Notes: generated by a model not told the origin, from the letters alone. A DNA stretch of 64,000 nucleotides from Streptomyces capillispiralis (GCF_007829875.1 NZ_VIWV01000001.1:5860501-5924500); one strand, 5' to 3'; positions 16,260-25,900 are shown, numbered from the stretch's first letter. Numbers and translations are program-made.

Positions 16260-17459
16260 TCACCCCCGCAGGACGACCGCCTGCCCCGCCACCACCAGCA
16301 GCACCTGCTCGCACTCCCGCGCGAACGCGGCGTTCAGCCGCCCGAGTTCGTCCCGGTAGCGGCGGCCGGACGCGGTGGCGGGCACGATGCCCGAGCCCAC
16401 CTCGTTGGAGACGGCGACCACCGTCCGCCGGGTCGCGCGCACCGCGTCCGTCAGCTCCCGCACCCGCGCCCGCAGCGCCCGCTCCCCGCCGTCCGCCCAC
16501 TCCGCGTCGTCCCACGCCCCCACGGCGTCCATCGCGTCCGTCAGCCACAGCGACAGGCAGTCCACGAGCAGCGGCGGCCCGTCGTCCTTCAGCAGCGGCA
16601 CCAGGTCGCAGGTCTCCACCGTCCGCCACGACCCCGGCCGCCGCTCCTGGTGCGCCGACACCCGCGCCGCCCACTCGGTGTCCCCGTTGCGCGACCCGCC
16701 GGTCGCCACGTACAGCACCTCGGGGAACGACTCCAGCCGGCGCTCGGCCTCCACCGACTTGCCCGAGCGCGCCCCGCCCAGCACCAGCGTCCGCCGCGGC
16801 ACGTCGGGCACGTCCTCGTAGGCGCCCACCTCCAGGGTCGTCCCGTCGGGCACGGCACGCGCCCCGGCCGCCGCGAGCCGGCGCCGCAGCTCCGCGCCCG
16901 GCGGCACGTCGTGGTCCAGGTGGACGGCGACGACGTCCGTGGTCGGGCCCACCGCCCCCGTCTCCCGCAGCCGCGCCAGCGCGTCCGGCCGCCCCACGAC
17001 GTCCAGCAGCACCATCGCGTACGTCTCGGCCGCCGCCTCCAGCCCGGCCGGCGCCCCGCCCGGCGGCAGGTACAGCAGCCGCTGCCCGTCCGGCCCGGTC
17101 ACCGCGTATCCGGTGCCCGGCGCGTCCAGGGCCACCGCCCGCACCCGATGGCCCGTCAGCAGCGCCAGCTCCCGCCCGTCCGGCACCCGTCCGGGTTGCG
17201 GCAGCCCGGCCGGCAGCTCGACGGCGGGCCCGTCGTGCGGGTGCGACAGCAGCACCTGGCGTACGCCGCCCAGGGAACGCCCCGCGCGGGCGGCGGCGAA
17301 CGCCGCACCCGGCGTGAGGTCGAGCAGCAGCGCCCCGTCCACGAGCAGCGAGGCGGCCGCCCGCGCGTCCGCGCCGAGCGCGGACGCGCACGCGGCGCAG
17401 GGACAGTCGGGGCGGGGGAGTCCCGCGGGGGCACCGGTGCCGAGCAGAGTCAGTTCCAC
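16260..17459 (-). CDS. PhnP-like metallo-beta-lactamase-fold domain fused to CobU (adenosylcobinamide kinase / guanylyltransferase)
   Basis: The 399-aa fusion has two parts. Residues 1 to about 205 begin LTLLGTGAP and carry a C19-x-C21-x2-C24 cluster like the structural zinc site of PhnP-type metallo-beta-lactamase-fold phosphodiesterases. The catalytic HxHxDH motif is eroded to HPHDGP (residues 73-78). Residues about 222-399 are CobU: P-loop GGARSGKS (228-235), DCLSLWLTDAM and SNEVGSGIVP, which phosphorylates adenosylcobinamide and then transfers GMP. The start is a GTG. It belongs functionally with cobS and cobT. The N-terminal domain may bind a phosphorylated corrinoid or have lost catalysis; that is inference. 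Confidence 0.92.
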   Translation of the reverse strand: MELTLLGTGAPAGLPRPDCPCAACASALGADARAAASLLVDGALLLDLTPGAAFAAARAGRSLGGVRQVLLSHPHDGPAVELPAGLPQPGRVPDGRELALLTGHRVRAVALDAPGTGYAVTGPDGQRLLYLPPGGAPAGLEAAAETYAMVLLDVVGRPDALARLRETGAVGPTTDVVAVHLDHDVPPGAELRRRLAAAGARAVPDGTTLEVGAYEDVPDVPRRTLVLGGARSGKSVEAERRLESFPEVLYVATGGSRNGDTEWAARVSAHQERRPGSWRTVETCDLVPLLKDDGPPLLVDCLSLWLTDAMDAVGAWDDAEWADGGERALRARVRELTDAVRATRRTVVAVSNEVGSGIVPATASGRRYRDELGRLNAAFARECEQVLLVVAGQAVVLRG

Positions 17460-17513
17460 GCCCCCGATTTTCGCCCCTCCCCACGGTCGCTGCCCGTCCG
17501 ACTAGGCTCTTGG

Positions 17514-17542
17514 GCAGGAGCCGGACGCGATCCGGCTCCTGC
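17514..17542 (+). promoter_or_regulatory. Perfect 12-bp hairpin in the leader of the 76-aa gene
   Basis: GCAGGAGCCGGA and TCCGGCTCCTGC are separated by 5 nt. The hairpin lies 33 nt upstream of the start codon and just after a TAGGCT -10-like box (17503-17508), so it would form at the very 5' end of the message or serve as an operator. The 5' arm contains an AGGAG sequence. Confidence 0.6.
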
Positions 17543-17575
17543 TGTGCAGTGTGCTCACACCTATGGGAGGCGTAC

Positions 17576-17806
17576 ATGGCGGCATGGACGTGGCGGTTCG
17601 AGAAGGCCGACGGGACGCAGGTCGAGCCCGCGGTGCCGCCGGAGGAGTTCCCCACACAGGGGGACGCCGAGTCCTGGATCGGGGAGAACTGGAAGGCCCT
17701 CGCGGAGGGCGGCGCCGACCAGGTGCGCCTGCTGGAGGACAGCACGGAGATCTACGGCCCGATGAGCCTCCACGCGGAGACGGAAACCGCGGCGGAAGAG
17801 GCGTGA
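17576..17806 (+). CDS. Small conserved hypothetical protein (76 aa)
   Basis: The acidic 76-aa protein (MAAWTWRFEKADGTQV... ) has a predicted short beta-sheet start and an acidic Ala/Glu tail, with no signal peptide, Cys or membrane segment. GGGAGG at 17565-17570 is ideally spaced before the ATG, which supports expression. It resembles small cytoplasmic proteins conserved among Streptomyces whose function is unknown. It diverges from the CobU fusion. Its leader contains a perfect hairpin. Confidence 0.8.
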   Translation: MAAWTWRFEKADGTQVEPAVPPEEFPTQGDAESWIGENWKALAEGGADQVRLLEDSTEIYGPMSLHAETETAAEEA

Positions 17807-17876
17807 GCAACGGGGCGGGGGCCACGACGGCCCTCGCCCCTCGCACCGCGCCCGTGACAGCCCTCCGCGCGGCGCC

Positions 17877-17893
17877 CGTGAGGATCCCTCACG
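17877..17893. terminator. Short hairpin between converging genes
   Basis: CGTGAGG and CCTCACG flank a 3-nt loop, 70 nt after the 76-aa gene and 63 nt before the end of the convergent methyltransferase gene. It is a weak terminator candidate. Confidence 0.4.
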
Positions 17894-17956
17894 CGGCCCC
17901 AACCCCTCGCGCGGCGACCCCGGGGAGCCGTGGCCCGGGACCCCGTAAGGGTGATC

Positions 17957-18712
17957 TCAGCCCCGGACCCCGCACAGGTGCAGCAGCGCCGCCACCCCGC
18001 GGTAGGGGTCCGTGCGGGCGGCCCGGTCCTCGACCGCGAGCAGCGTCTCCAAGTCGTCCGGGAGGCACGCGTCGTCCGGGACCGTGTCCGTGAACACCCG
18101 TACGCCGTACCAGGTGTGCAGCGGCGCGCCGATCCCCGCGAGGGTCGCCGTCAGCCACTTCAGCCCGTAGGACGCCGCGCCGAAACCCGCCAGCGTCCCG
18201 GCCCAGTCGCCCGCCAGACCCGGCCGCATCGCGGCCGCGTCGCCGTTGCGCACCAGCAGGGACAGCATGCCGCCGGGCGCGAGCATCCGGGCCAGCCCGG
18301 CCAGCAGCGCGTCCGGCTCCTCGACCCGCATGAGCACGCCGTGACACAGCACCACGTCGAAGCTGCCCGGCAGGAAGTGCACCCCGGTGTCCCGGCCGTC
18401 ACCCTGGACGATCCGCATCCGCTCCCGGATGCCCTCCGGTTCCCCGGCGAGCTCCTCCCGCGCGGCGGCGATCAACGCCGGGTCCTGCTCGACGCCGGTC
18501 ACCTGGTGCCCGGCCCGGGCCAGCCGCAGCGCCTGCGCCCCCCGGCCCATGCCCACGTCGAGCACGCGAAGCCGCCGCCCGACCGGGAAGCGCCCCACTA
18601 TCTGCTCCTCCAGCTGGCGGGCCACCAGCTCCTGCCGGACGACGTCCCGCAGACCGCCGAGCCCGCTCAGCCGGTCCTGCGCCGCGCCGTCGGCACACGG
18701 CGTGGTGCTCAG
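17957..18712 (-). CDS. CmoM/SmtA-like SAM-dependent methyltransferase, probable CTG start
   Basis: The 251-aa protein carries methyltransferase motif I (RVLDVGMGRGAQALRLA) and a C-terminal GVRVFTDTVPDD followed by EDRAARTDPYRG. That part aligns by eye with E. coli CmoM (SmtA), a tRNA wobble-uridine carboxymethyl methyltransferase with GVRVFHD at the same place. Whether the substrate is tRNA here is unproven. No ATG, GTG or TTG gives a sensible start. A CTG at 18712, overlapping the upstream DUF3043 stop as CTGA and preceded by GGGGAG, is the best candidate and implies translational coupling. A start further upstream or downstream cannot be excluded. Confidence 0.75.
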   Translation of the reverse strand: MSTTPCADGAAQDRLSGLGGLRDVVRQELVARQLEEQIVGRFPVGRRLRVLDVGMGRGAQALRLARAGHQVTGVEQDPALIAAAREELAGEPEGIRERMRIVQGDGRDTGVHFLPGSFDVVLCHGVLMRVEEPDALLAGLARMLAPGGMLSLLVRNGDAAAMRPGLAGDWAGTLAGFGAASYGLKWLTATLAGIGAPLHTWYGVRVFTDTVPDDACLPDDLETLLAVEDRAARTDPYRGVAALLHLCGVRG

Positions 18713-19308
18713 GGCCGCTCCCCGCGCTTCACCTGGGGCTTGGGCAGCCGCAGCCGGCGCATCTGGAGCGAGCGCATCAGCGCGTAGGCCACCGCGCCGC
18801 GCCGGTTGTCGTCGGGGAAGCGCTCCGCCAGCCGCTTCTTCAGCCGGAACCCGGTGACGACCGAGTCGAGCACGATCATCACGATCACCACCAGCCACAG
18901 CAGCAGCGCCGCGTTCTGCAACTGGGGCACCTGGATCATGCTCAGCACCAGGATGATCACGGCCATCGGCAGGAAGTACTCCGCGATGTTGAACCGCGAG
19001 TCCACGAAGTCGCGCGCGAACCGGCGCACCGGACCCTTGTCACGGGCGGGCAGGTAGCGCTCGTCACCACTGGCCAGCGCCTGGCGCTGACGCTCCAGCG
19101 CGGCACGGCGCTCCTCACGCTGCCGCTTGGCGGCCTCCTTGCGCGACATCGTCGTATTGGCCACGCTGCGCCGCTGGCTCTGGGCCTGGCTGCGCTTGGG
19201 CGTGGGACGGCCCTTGGGGGCCTCCGGGTGGCGGGTCTGCTGGGAGTCGGTCACGGTCGCCTTGTCGGCGGCCGACGCCTTCTCTTCCTTGGCACGGCTA
19301 CGGAACAC
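18709..19308 (-). CDS. DUF3043 family membrane protein
   Basis: The 199-aa protein starts at a GTG (FRSRAKEEKASAADKAT) and has a long basic, coiled-coil-prone N-terminal half (RRSVANTTMSRKEAAKRQRE), then two adjacent transmembrane segments (about residues 118-160, rich in I, L and V) and a basic C-terminus. DUF3043 proteins are conserved in actinobacteria with no assigned function. The stop codon overlaps the start of the methyltransferase gene, so the two are cotranscribed. The start is uncertain because the upstream ribosome binding site is weak. Confidence 0.85.
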   Translation of the reverse strand: MFRSRAKEEKASAADKATVTDSQQTRHPEAPKGRPTPKRSQAQSQRRSVANTTMSRKEAAKRQREERRAALERQRQALASGDERYLPARDKGPVRRFARDFVDSRFNIAEYFLPMAVIILVLSMIQVPQLQNAALLLWLVVIVMIVLDSVVTGFRLKKRLAERFPDDNRRGAVAYALMRSLQMRRLRLPKPQVKRGERP

Positions 19309-19606
19309 AAAACCCAAGGGTACGGGGTGCCCGGGGTTGGACCCCAGCCCCGGGGGGAACGATCCGGCAACGCCGGACGTCTCCAAAAGGACAGAGGGGA
19401 CGTTGTGACGGCGTCCGGATGTCCGGGTGGTCCGGCGGGCCCCGGGGATCACCTACTCCCTACGCCGGAGCCGGAGGGCGGTCAGTCGTCCTTGGGGATG
19501 AGCGCATCCGTCCCCGGACAGTGCGGTAATGGATGCAGGGCCCGTACTGTGGGTTCTGTCGCAGGAGCTGGAGCTGGAGTCCGTCAGAAGGGGGCGCGCG
19601 AAGCCC

Positions 19607-20404
19607 ATGAGCGGTGTCATGAAGCGTATGGGGATGATCTTCCGCGCGAAGGCGAACAAGGCCCTTGACCGGGCCGAGGACCCGCGCGAAACCCTCGATT
19701 ACTCGTACCAGAAGCAGCTGGAGCTGCTCCAGAAGGTCCGCCGCGGTGTCGCCGACGTGGCCACCTCGCGCAAGCGCCTGGAACTCCAGCTCAACCAGCT
19801 CCAGTCCCAGTCGGGCAAGCTGGAGGACCAGGGCCGCAAGGCGCTCGCGCTGGGCCGGGAGGACCTGGCCCGCGAGGCGCTGTCCCGCCGCGCCGCCCTC
19901 CAGCAGCAGGTGACGGACCTGGAGACCCAGCACGCCACCCTCCAGGGCGAGGAGGAGAAGCTCACCCTCGCGGCCCAGCGCCTCCAGGCCAAGGTGGACG
20001 CCTTCCGCACGAAGAAGGAGACCATCAAGGCCACGTACACCGCCGCCCAGGCGCAGACCCGGATCGGCGAGGCCTTCTCCGGCATCTCCGAGGAGATGGG
20101 CGACGTCGGGCTGGCCATCCAGCGGGCCGAGGACAAGACCGCACAGCTCCAGGCGCGGGCCGGCGCGATCGACGAACTGCTCGCCTCCGGCGCCCTCGAC
20201 GACCAGTCCGGCATGCACAAGGACGACATCCAGGCCGAGCTGGACCGGCTCTCCGGTGGTACGGATGTAGAGCTGGAACTGCAGCGCATGAAGGCCGAGC
20301 TGGCCGGGGGCACCTCCGGCGGGCAGCAGGCCATCGAGGGCGGCAACGGTCAGCAGCAGTCCCAGCAGCAGCCGCAGGACACCCCCCGCTTCGACAAGCA
20401 GTAG
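19607..20404 (+). CDS. pspA: Phage shock protein A (PspA/IM30)
   Basis: The 265-aa protein is almost entirely helical coiled coil, beginning MSGVMKRMGMIFRAKANKALDRAEDP, where the first helix is amphipathic and binds stressed membrane. PspA family proteins oligomerise on the inner leaflet and help keep the proton-motive force. The C-terminal Gly/Gln-rich tail (GGQQAIEGGNGQQQSQQQ) is an extension typical of Streptomyces. ATG 19607 is chosen; an internal ATG at 19619 is a possible alternative. A PspAA gene follows after 39 nt. In Streptomyces PspA responds to envelope stress. A TACTGT -10-like box is at 19545-19550. Confidence 0.93.
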   Translation: MSGVMKRMGMIFRAKANKALDRAEDPRETLDYSYQKQLELLQKVRRGVADVATSRKRLELQLNQLQSQSGKLEDQGRKALALGREDLAREALSRRAALQQQVTDLETQHATLQGEEEKLTLAAQRLQAKVDAFRTKKETIKATYTAAQAQTRIGEAFSGISEEMGDVGLAIQRAEDKTAQLQARAGAIDELLASGALDDQSGMHKDDIQAELDRLSGGTDVELELQRMKAELAGGTSGGQQAIEGGNGQQQSQQQPQDTPRFDKQ

Positions 20405-20443
20405 GCACCGACGGCGGCAGGGGCCCACGCCGAGGAGGGCGAC

Positions 20444-20725
20444 ATGATCGTACGGATCATGGGGGAGGGGCAGGTGACGCTGGCCGAGGACCGGCTCGCC
20501 GACCTGAACACGCTGGACGAGGAACTGCTCGCCGAGATGGAGAACGGCGACGGGCCGGGCTTCCGCGCGACGTTGAAGGCGCTGCTGGCCAAGGTCCACG
20601 AGCTCGGCGAGCCCCTGCCCGACGACTCCCTGGAGCCCTCCGACCTGATCCTGCCGTCCCCGGACGCCACGCTCGAGGAGGTCCGGGCCCTGCTGAGCGA
20701 CGACGGCCTGATCCCCGGCACCTGA
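20444..20725 (+). CDS. PspA-associated protein PspAA
   Basis: The 93-aa protein MIVRIMGEGQVTLAEDRL... is the small PspAA domain protein found beside pspA in actinobacteria. It has a short beta-strand start, a conserved N-L-D-E-ELL segment and an acidic C-terminus, and no membrane segment or signal. It is 39 nt downstream of pspA on the same strand and must be cotranscribed. Its biochemical role is not established; a role in regulating PspA assembly is inferred from gene context. Confidence 0.85.
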   Translation: MIVRIMGEGQVTLAEDRLADLNTLDEELLAEMENGDGPGFRATLKALLAKVHELGEPLPDDSLEPSDLILPSPDATLEEVRALLSDDGLIPGT

Positions 20726-20768
20726 CGGCACCGGCCGCCCCCGTCCCGCCCCGCGGGTGGGGGCGAGG

Positions 20769-20789
20769 CCCGGGGAGGCGTTCCCCGGG
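20769..20789 (+). terminator. Terminator candidate after the pspA operon
   Basis: CCCGGGGA and TCCCCGGG form a perfect 8-bp stem with a 5-nt loop, 44 nt after the PspAA stop codon. Confidence 0.6.
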
Positions 20790-20835
20790 AGGGTCACACC
20801 CACCCGGTCCCGTGGGAACGGCCGCGCGCCCCGGC

Positions 20836-20841
20836 TACCGT
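20836..20841 (+). promoter_or_regulatory. -10 box TACCGT, predicted leaderless start of the kinase gene
   Basis: TACCGT is followed by exactly 8 nt and the GTG at 20850. No ribosome binding site precedes the start codon. Confidence 0.55.
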
Positions 20842-20849
20842 AAACACCC

Positions 20850-22073
20850 GTGACCCCCTTCGACCGCGCCCGGTGCCGACTGAGCGCACACCCCTTCGCA
20901 CTGGACGCGGCCCTCGCCGCCGGCGTCCTGGCGTGCATGGTGGCCGGTTCCTTCGTCGAACCGCACGGCCCCGAGGGCATCGACTGGGGACTGCGCACCC
21001 CGGACCCCCTCAGCCTGGTCCTGATGACCCTCGGCGCCGCCGCGCTCGTCCTCCGCCGCCGCGCCCCCCGTACGGTGCTCGCCCTGGCCGGCGGCGTCTC
21101 GGTCGCGGAGTCCGTCACCGGCGACCCCCGCGCCCCCGTCGCCATGTGCGCGGTCGTCGCGCTCTACACCGTCGCCTCCACCACCGACCGCCCCACCACC
21201 TGGCGGATCGGCCTGCTCACCATGACGGTCCTCACCGGCACCGCCATGGTCGCCGGCCCCCTGCCCTGGTACGCCCAGGAGAACCTGGCGATCTTCGCCT
21301 GGACCGGTATCGGCGCCACCGCCGGGGACGCCGTGCGCAGCCGCCGCGCCTTCGTCCAGGCCATCCGCGAACGGGCGGAGCGCGCCGAACGCACCCGCGA
21401 GGAGGAGGCCCGCCGCAGGGTCGCCGAGGAGCGCCTGCGCATCGCCCGCGACCTGCACGACGTCGTCGCCCACCACATCGCCCTGGTCAACGTGCAGGCC
21501 GGGGTCGCCGCCCACGTCATGGACAAGCGGCCCGACCAGGCCAAGGAGGCCCTCGCCCACGTGCGCGAGGCCAGCCGCTCCGCGCTGGGCGAACTGCGGG
21601 CCACCGTCGGCCTGCTGCGCCAGTCCGGCGACCCCGAGGCCCCCACCGAGCCGGCCCCCGGCCTCGACCGCCTCGACGAACTCGCGGGAACCTTCCGCAA
21701 CGCCGGGCTGCGCGTCGAGGTCGCCCGCACCGACCAGGGCACCGGCCTCCCCGCCGCCGTGGACCTGGCCGCCTACCGGGTCATCCAGGAGGCCCTGACC
21801 AACGTCCAGAAGCACGCCGGCACCGAGGCGCGCGCCGAGGTCAGCGTCGTCCGCGTCGGACCCCACATCGAGATCACCGTGCTCGACGACGGCAGCGGCG
21901 AGGACCAGGACGACACCCCCGGCGGCGGACACGGACTGCTCGGCATGCGCGAACGCGTCACCGCCCTGCGCGGCACCCTCACCACCGGCCCCCGCTACGG
22001 CGGCGGTTTCCGCGTCCATGCGATCCTGCCCGTCGAGCCCCGCACCTCCGCCGCCCAGGACAGCCGCCCGTGA
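20850..22073 (+). CDS. Sensor histidine kinase, NarL/HisKA_3 type
   Basis: The 407-aa kinase has about four or five N-terminal membrane segments (residues about 17-160), a short linker coiled coil (RERAERAERTREEEARRR), a HisKA_3 dimerisation domain with the phosphoacceptor in RIARDLHDVVAHHIALVN, and a HATPase domain (IQEALTNVQKHAG, GHGLLGMRERV). It phosphorylates the response regulator encoded 22 nt downstream. The start is a GTG, apparently leaderless. The signal is unknown; the sensing part is the membrane bundle itself, with no extracytoplasmic domain, a class often tied to envelope stress. The neighbouring RND transporter is a possible target. Confidence 0.92.
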   Translation: MTPFDRARCRLSAHPFALDAALAAGVLACMVAGSFVEPHGPEGIDWGLRTPDPLSLVLMTLGAAALVLRRRAPRTVLALAGGVSVAESVTGDPRAPVAMCAVVALYTVASTTDRPTTWRIGLLTMTVLTGTAMVAGPLPWYAQENLAIFAWTGIGATAGDAVRSRRAFVQAIRERAERAERTREEEARRRVAEERLRIARDLHDVVAHHIALVNVQAGVAAHVMDKRPDQAKEALAHVREASRSALGELRATVGLLRQSGDPEAPTEPAPGLDRLDELAGTFRNAGLRVEVARTDQGTGLPAAVDLAAYRVIQEALTNVQKHAGTEARAEVSVVRVGPHIEITVLDDGSGEDQDDTPGGGHGLLGMRERVTALRGTLTTGPRYGGGFRVHAILPVEPRTSAAQDSRP

Positions 22074-22095
22074 CCACCGTCCCGCTGGAGCCCGT

Positions 22096-22782
22096 ATGAC
22101 GATCCGTGTCCTGCTCGCCGACGACCAGGCACTGCTGCGCAGCGCCTTCCGCGTGCTCGTCGACTCCGAGCCGGACATGGAGGTGGTGGGCGAGGCGTCC
22201 GACGGCGCGGAGGCGGTCCGGCTGGCCCGCGAGCAGCGCGCCGACGTCGTCCTCATGGACATCCGGATGCCCGGCACCGACGGACTCGCCGCCACCCGCA
22301 TGATCAGCGCGGACCCCGCACTCGCCGGGGTCCGGGTGGTGATCCTGACGACCTTCGAGGTCGACGACTACGTGGTGCAGTCCCTGCGGGCCGGCGCCTC
22401 CGGGTTCCTCGGCAAGGGCTCCGAGCCGGAGGAGATGCTGAACGCCATCCGGATCGCCGCCGGGGGAGAGGCGCTGCTGTCCCCGCTCGCCACCAAGGGC
22501 CTGATCGCCCGCTTCCTCGCCCAGGAGGGCACGGCCGGCGACGCCGACCGGGACCCCGCCCGCGCCGAACGGCTCGACTCGCTGACCGTGCGCGAGCGCG
22601 AGGTGCTGGTCCAGGTGGCCGGCGGGCATTCCAACGACGAGATCGCCGAACGCCTCCAGGTCAGTCCGCTGACCGTGAAGACCCACGTCAACCGGGCCAT
22701 GGCCAAGCTGGGCGCCCGCGACCGGGCCCAGCTGGTGGTCACCGCCTACGAGTCGGGGCTGGTCCGTCCAAGGGTGGACTGA
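22096..22782 (+). CDS. Response regulator, NarL/LuxR (FixJ) family
   Basis: The 228-aa protein has a receiver domain with the phosphoacceptor Asp in VLMDIRMPGTDG (near residue 54) and the conserved Lys in GFLGKG, then a LuxR-type helix-turn-helix (LTVREREVLVQVAGGHSNDEIAERL..., TVKTHVNRAMAKLGARDR). It is the cognate regulator of the kinase just upstream. ATG at 22096 gives the usual domain start. A perfect hairpin downstream ends the operon before the RND gene. Confidence 0.94.
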   Translation: MTIRVLLADDQALLRSAFRVLVDSEPDMEVVGEASDGAEAVRLAREQRADVVLMDIRMPGTDGLAATRMISADPALAGVRVVILTTFEVDDYVVQSLRAGASGFLGKGSEPEEMLNAIRIAAGGEALLSPLATKGLIARFLAQEGTAGDADRDPARAERLDSLTVREREVLVQVAGGHSNDEIAERLQVSPLTVKTHVNRAMAKLGARDRAQLVVTAYESGLVRPRVD

Positions 22783-22790
22783 GCTCCGCC

Positions 22791-22816
22791 GGGCGTACTG
22801 CGGCCGGAGTACGCCC
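22791..22816 (+). terminator. Terminator of the two-component operon
   Basis: GGGCGTACT and AGTACGCCC form a perfect 9-bp stem with an 8-nt loop, directly after the response-regulator stop codon. Confidence 0.7.
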
Positions 22817-22948
22817 CCGTACCGGAGACTGGACCTCGGGTCTACGGATCGGCCCCCGTGGATGGCTCAGGGTGTAGAGCGGGCGCTCACCTGTGCGCTG
22901 CCGCCCACCGGACTTCTGCCGTTCCTCCACGGAAAAGAGACCCTGACC

Positions 22949-25900
22949 ATGTCCTGGCTGTCCAGATTCAGCCTCGCGCAACGGGCGCTGATCGGACTGA
23001 TGTCGATCATCGCGCTCGTGTTCGGGGCGATCGCGATACCCCAGCTCAAGCAGCAGCTGCTGCCGACCATCGAACTGCCCATGGTGTCCGTGATCGCCCC
23101 GTACCAGGGCGCCTCCCCGGACGTGGTGGAGAAGCAGGTCGTCGAACCCATCGAGGACAACCTGGAGGCCGTCGACGGCATCTCCGGCGTCACCTCGACG
23201 GCGAGCGAGGGCAACGCCGTGATCATGGCGTCCTTCGACTACGGCAACGACACCCAGCAGCTCGTCGCCGACGTCCAGCAGGCCGTCAACCGGGCCGGCG
23301 CCCGCCTCCCGGACGACGTCGACCCGCAGGTCGTCGCCGGTTCCACGGACGACCTCCCGGCCGTCGTCCTCGCCGTCACCTCCGGCAAGGACCAGCAGGC
23401 GCTCGCCGACCAGCTCGACCGGACCGTGGTGCCCGCGCTGGAGGGCATCGACGGCGTCGGCCAGGTCACCGTGGACGGCGTGCGCGACGTCCAGGTCACC
23501 GTCACCCCCGACACCGCGAAGCTGGCGAAGGCCGGCCTCACCGCCCAGTCGCTGTCCACGGCCCTCCAGGCCGGCGGGGCGACCGTCCCGGCCGGCTCCT
23601 TCGACGAGGACGGCGCCAACCGCACCGTGCAGGTCGGCGGCGGCTTCACCTCGCTGCGGCAGATCGAGGACCTGATGGTCACCGGCGAGCCCGGCGAGGG
23701 CGAGCCGGTCCGTCTCGGCGACGTCGCCGCGGTGAAGCAGGAGGAGGCCGCGGCCGACTCCCTCACCCGCACCAACGGCCGGCCCAGCCTCGCCGTCATG
23801 GCCACCATGGACCACGACGGCAGCGCGGTCGCCATCTCGGAGGCCGTCGAGGAGAAGCTGCCGGAGCTGCGCGAGGACCTCGGCGACGGGGCCACCCTCA
23901 CCGTCGTCAGCGACCAGGGCCCGGCGGTCTCCCAGGCCATCGAGGGCCTGACCACCGAGGGCGCGCTCGGTCTGCTCTTCGCCGTCCTGGTGATCCTGGT
24001 CTTCCTCGCGTCGGTCCGCTCGACCCTCGTCACGGCGGTGTCCATCCCGCTGTCCGTCGTGCTCGCCCTGATCGTGCTGTGGACCCGCGACCTGTCGCTG
24101 AACATGCTGACGCTGGGCGCGCTGACCATCGCCGTCGGCCGCGTCGTGGACGACTCCATCGTCGTCCTGGAGAACATCAAGCGGCACCTCGGCTACGGCG
24201 AGGAGCGCCAGTCGGCGATCATGAACGCGGTGCGCGAGGTGGCGGGCGCGGTGACGTCCTCCACGCTCACCACGGTCGCCGTGTTCCTGCCGATCGGCCT
24301 GGTCGGCGGCATGGTGGGCGAGCTGTTCGGCTCCTTCAGCCTCACCGTCACGGCGGCGCTGCTGGCGTCCCTGCTGGTGTCGCTGACGGTCGTGCCGGTG
24401 CTGTCCTACTGGTTCCTGCGCCCGCCGAAGGGCACCCCGGAGGACGCCGAGGAGGCGCGCCGGCTCGCGGAGGAGAAGGAGGCGAAGAGCCGCCTGCAGC
24501 GCCTCTACGTCCCCGTGCTGCGCTTCGCCACCCGGCGCCGTCTGACCAGCGTGGCCATCGCGGTCGTCGTACTGATCGCCACCTTCGCCATGGCGCCGCT
24601 GCTGAAGACCAACTTCTTCGACCCCGGCGAGCAGCAGGTCCTCACCGTCCAGCAGGAGCTGGAGCCCGGCACCAGCCTGGCCGCCACCGACGCCCAGGCC
24701 AAGAAGGTCGAGAAGCTCCTCGGCGACACCGAGGGCGTCAAGGACTACCAGGTGACGATCGGCTCGTCCGGCTTCTTGGCGGCCTTCGGCGGCGGTACGG
24801 ACACCAACCGGGCGACCTACCAGGTGATGCTGGAGGACGACGCGTCCTTCGAGGACGTGCAGGACGGCATCGAGAAGGGCCTGGACGGGCTCGACGGCAT
24901 CGGCACCACCACCATCGCGGCCGGTGACGGCTTCGGCAGCCAGGACCTGAGCGTGGTCGTCAAGGCGTCCGACGCGAAGGCGCTGCGCGAGGCGGCGGAC
25001 CGGGTCCGTGACGCGGTGGCCTCCCTGGACGACGTCACCGACGTCACCAGCGACCTGGCGCAGAGCGTGCCCCGCGTCTCGGTGAAGGCCAACGACCGGG
25101 CCGCCGCGGCCGGGTTCGACGACCGGACCCTCGGCGCGGCCGTCGCCCAGGCGGTCAGGGGGACCCCGGCGGCCACGGCGGTCCTGGACGACACCGAGCG
25201 CGACGTCGTCATCCGCTCGGCGAAGCCGGCCACCACCGTGGACGAGCTGAAGAACCTGCGCCTCGGCCCGGTGAAGCTGAGCGACGTCGCCACCGTGAAG
25301 GTCGTGGACGGTCCCGTCTCCATGACCCGGATCGACGGCCAGCGCGCGGCCACCGTCACCGCCAAGCCGGACGGCGACAACACCGGCGCGGTGAGCGCGG
25401 ACCTCCAGTCGAAGATCGACGCGCTGAAGCTCCCGGCGGGGGCGACGGCGGAGATCGGCGGTGTCTCGCAGGACCAGGACGAGGCGTTCGCCAACCTGGG
25501 CCTGGCGATGCTGGCCGCGATCGCCATCGTCTTCATGCTGCTGGTCGGCACCTTCCGCTCGCTCGCCCAGCCGCTGATCCTGCTGGTCTCCATCCCGTTC
25601 GCGGCGACGGGCGCCATCGGCCTGCTGCTGGTCACCGGCACCCCGATGGGCGTCCCGGCGATGATCGGCATGCTGATGCTGATCGGCATCGTTGTCACCA
25701 ACGCGATCGTGCTGATCGACCTGATCAACCAGTACCGCGAGCAGGGCCACGGCGTCGTCGAGGCGGTGCTGGAGGGCGGCCGCCACCGCCTGCGGCCGAT
25801 CCTGATGACGGCCCTGGCGACCATCTTCGCCCTGCTCCCGATGGCGCTGGGCGTCACCGGTGAGGGCGGCTTCATCGCCCAGCCGCTGGCCGTGGTGGTG

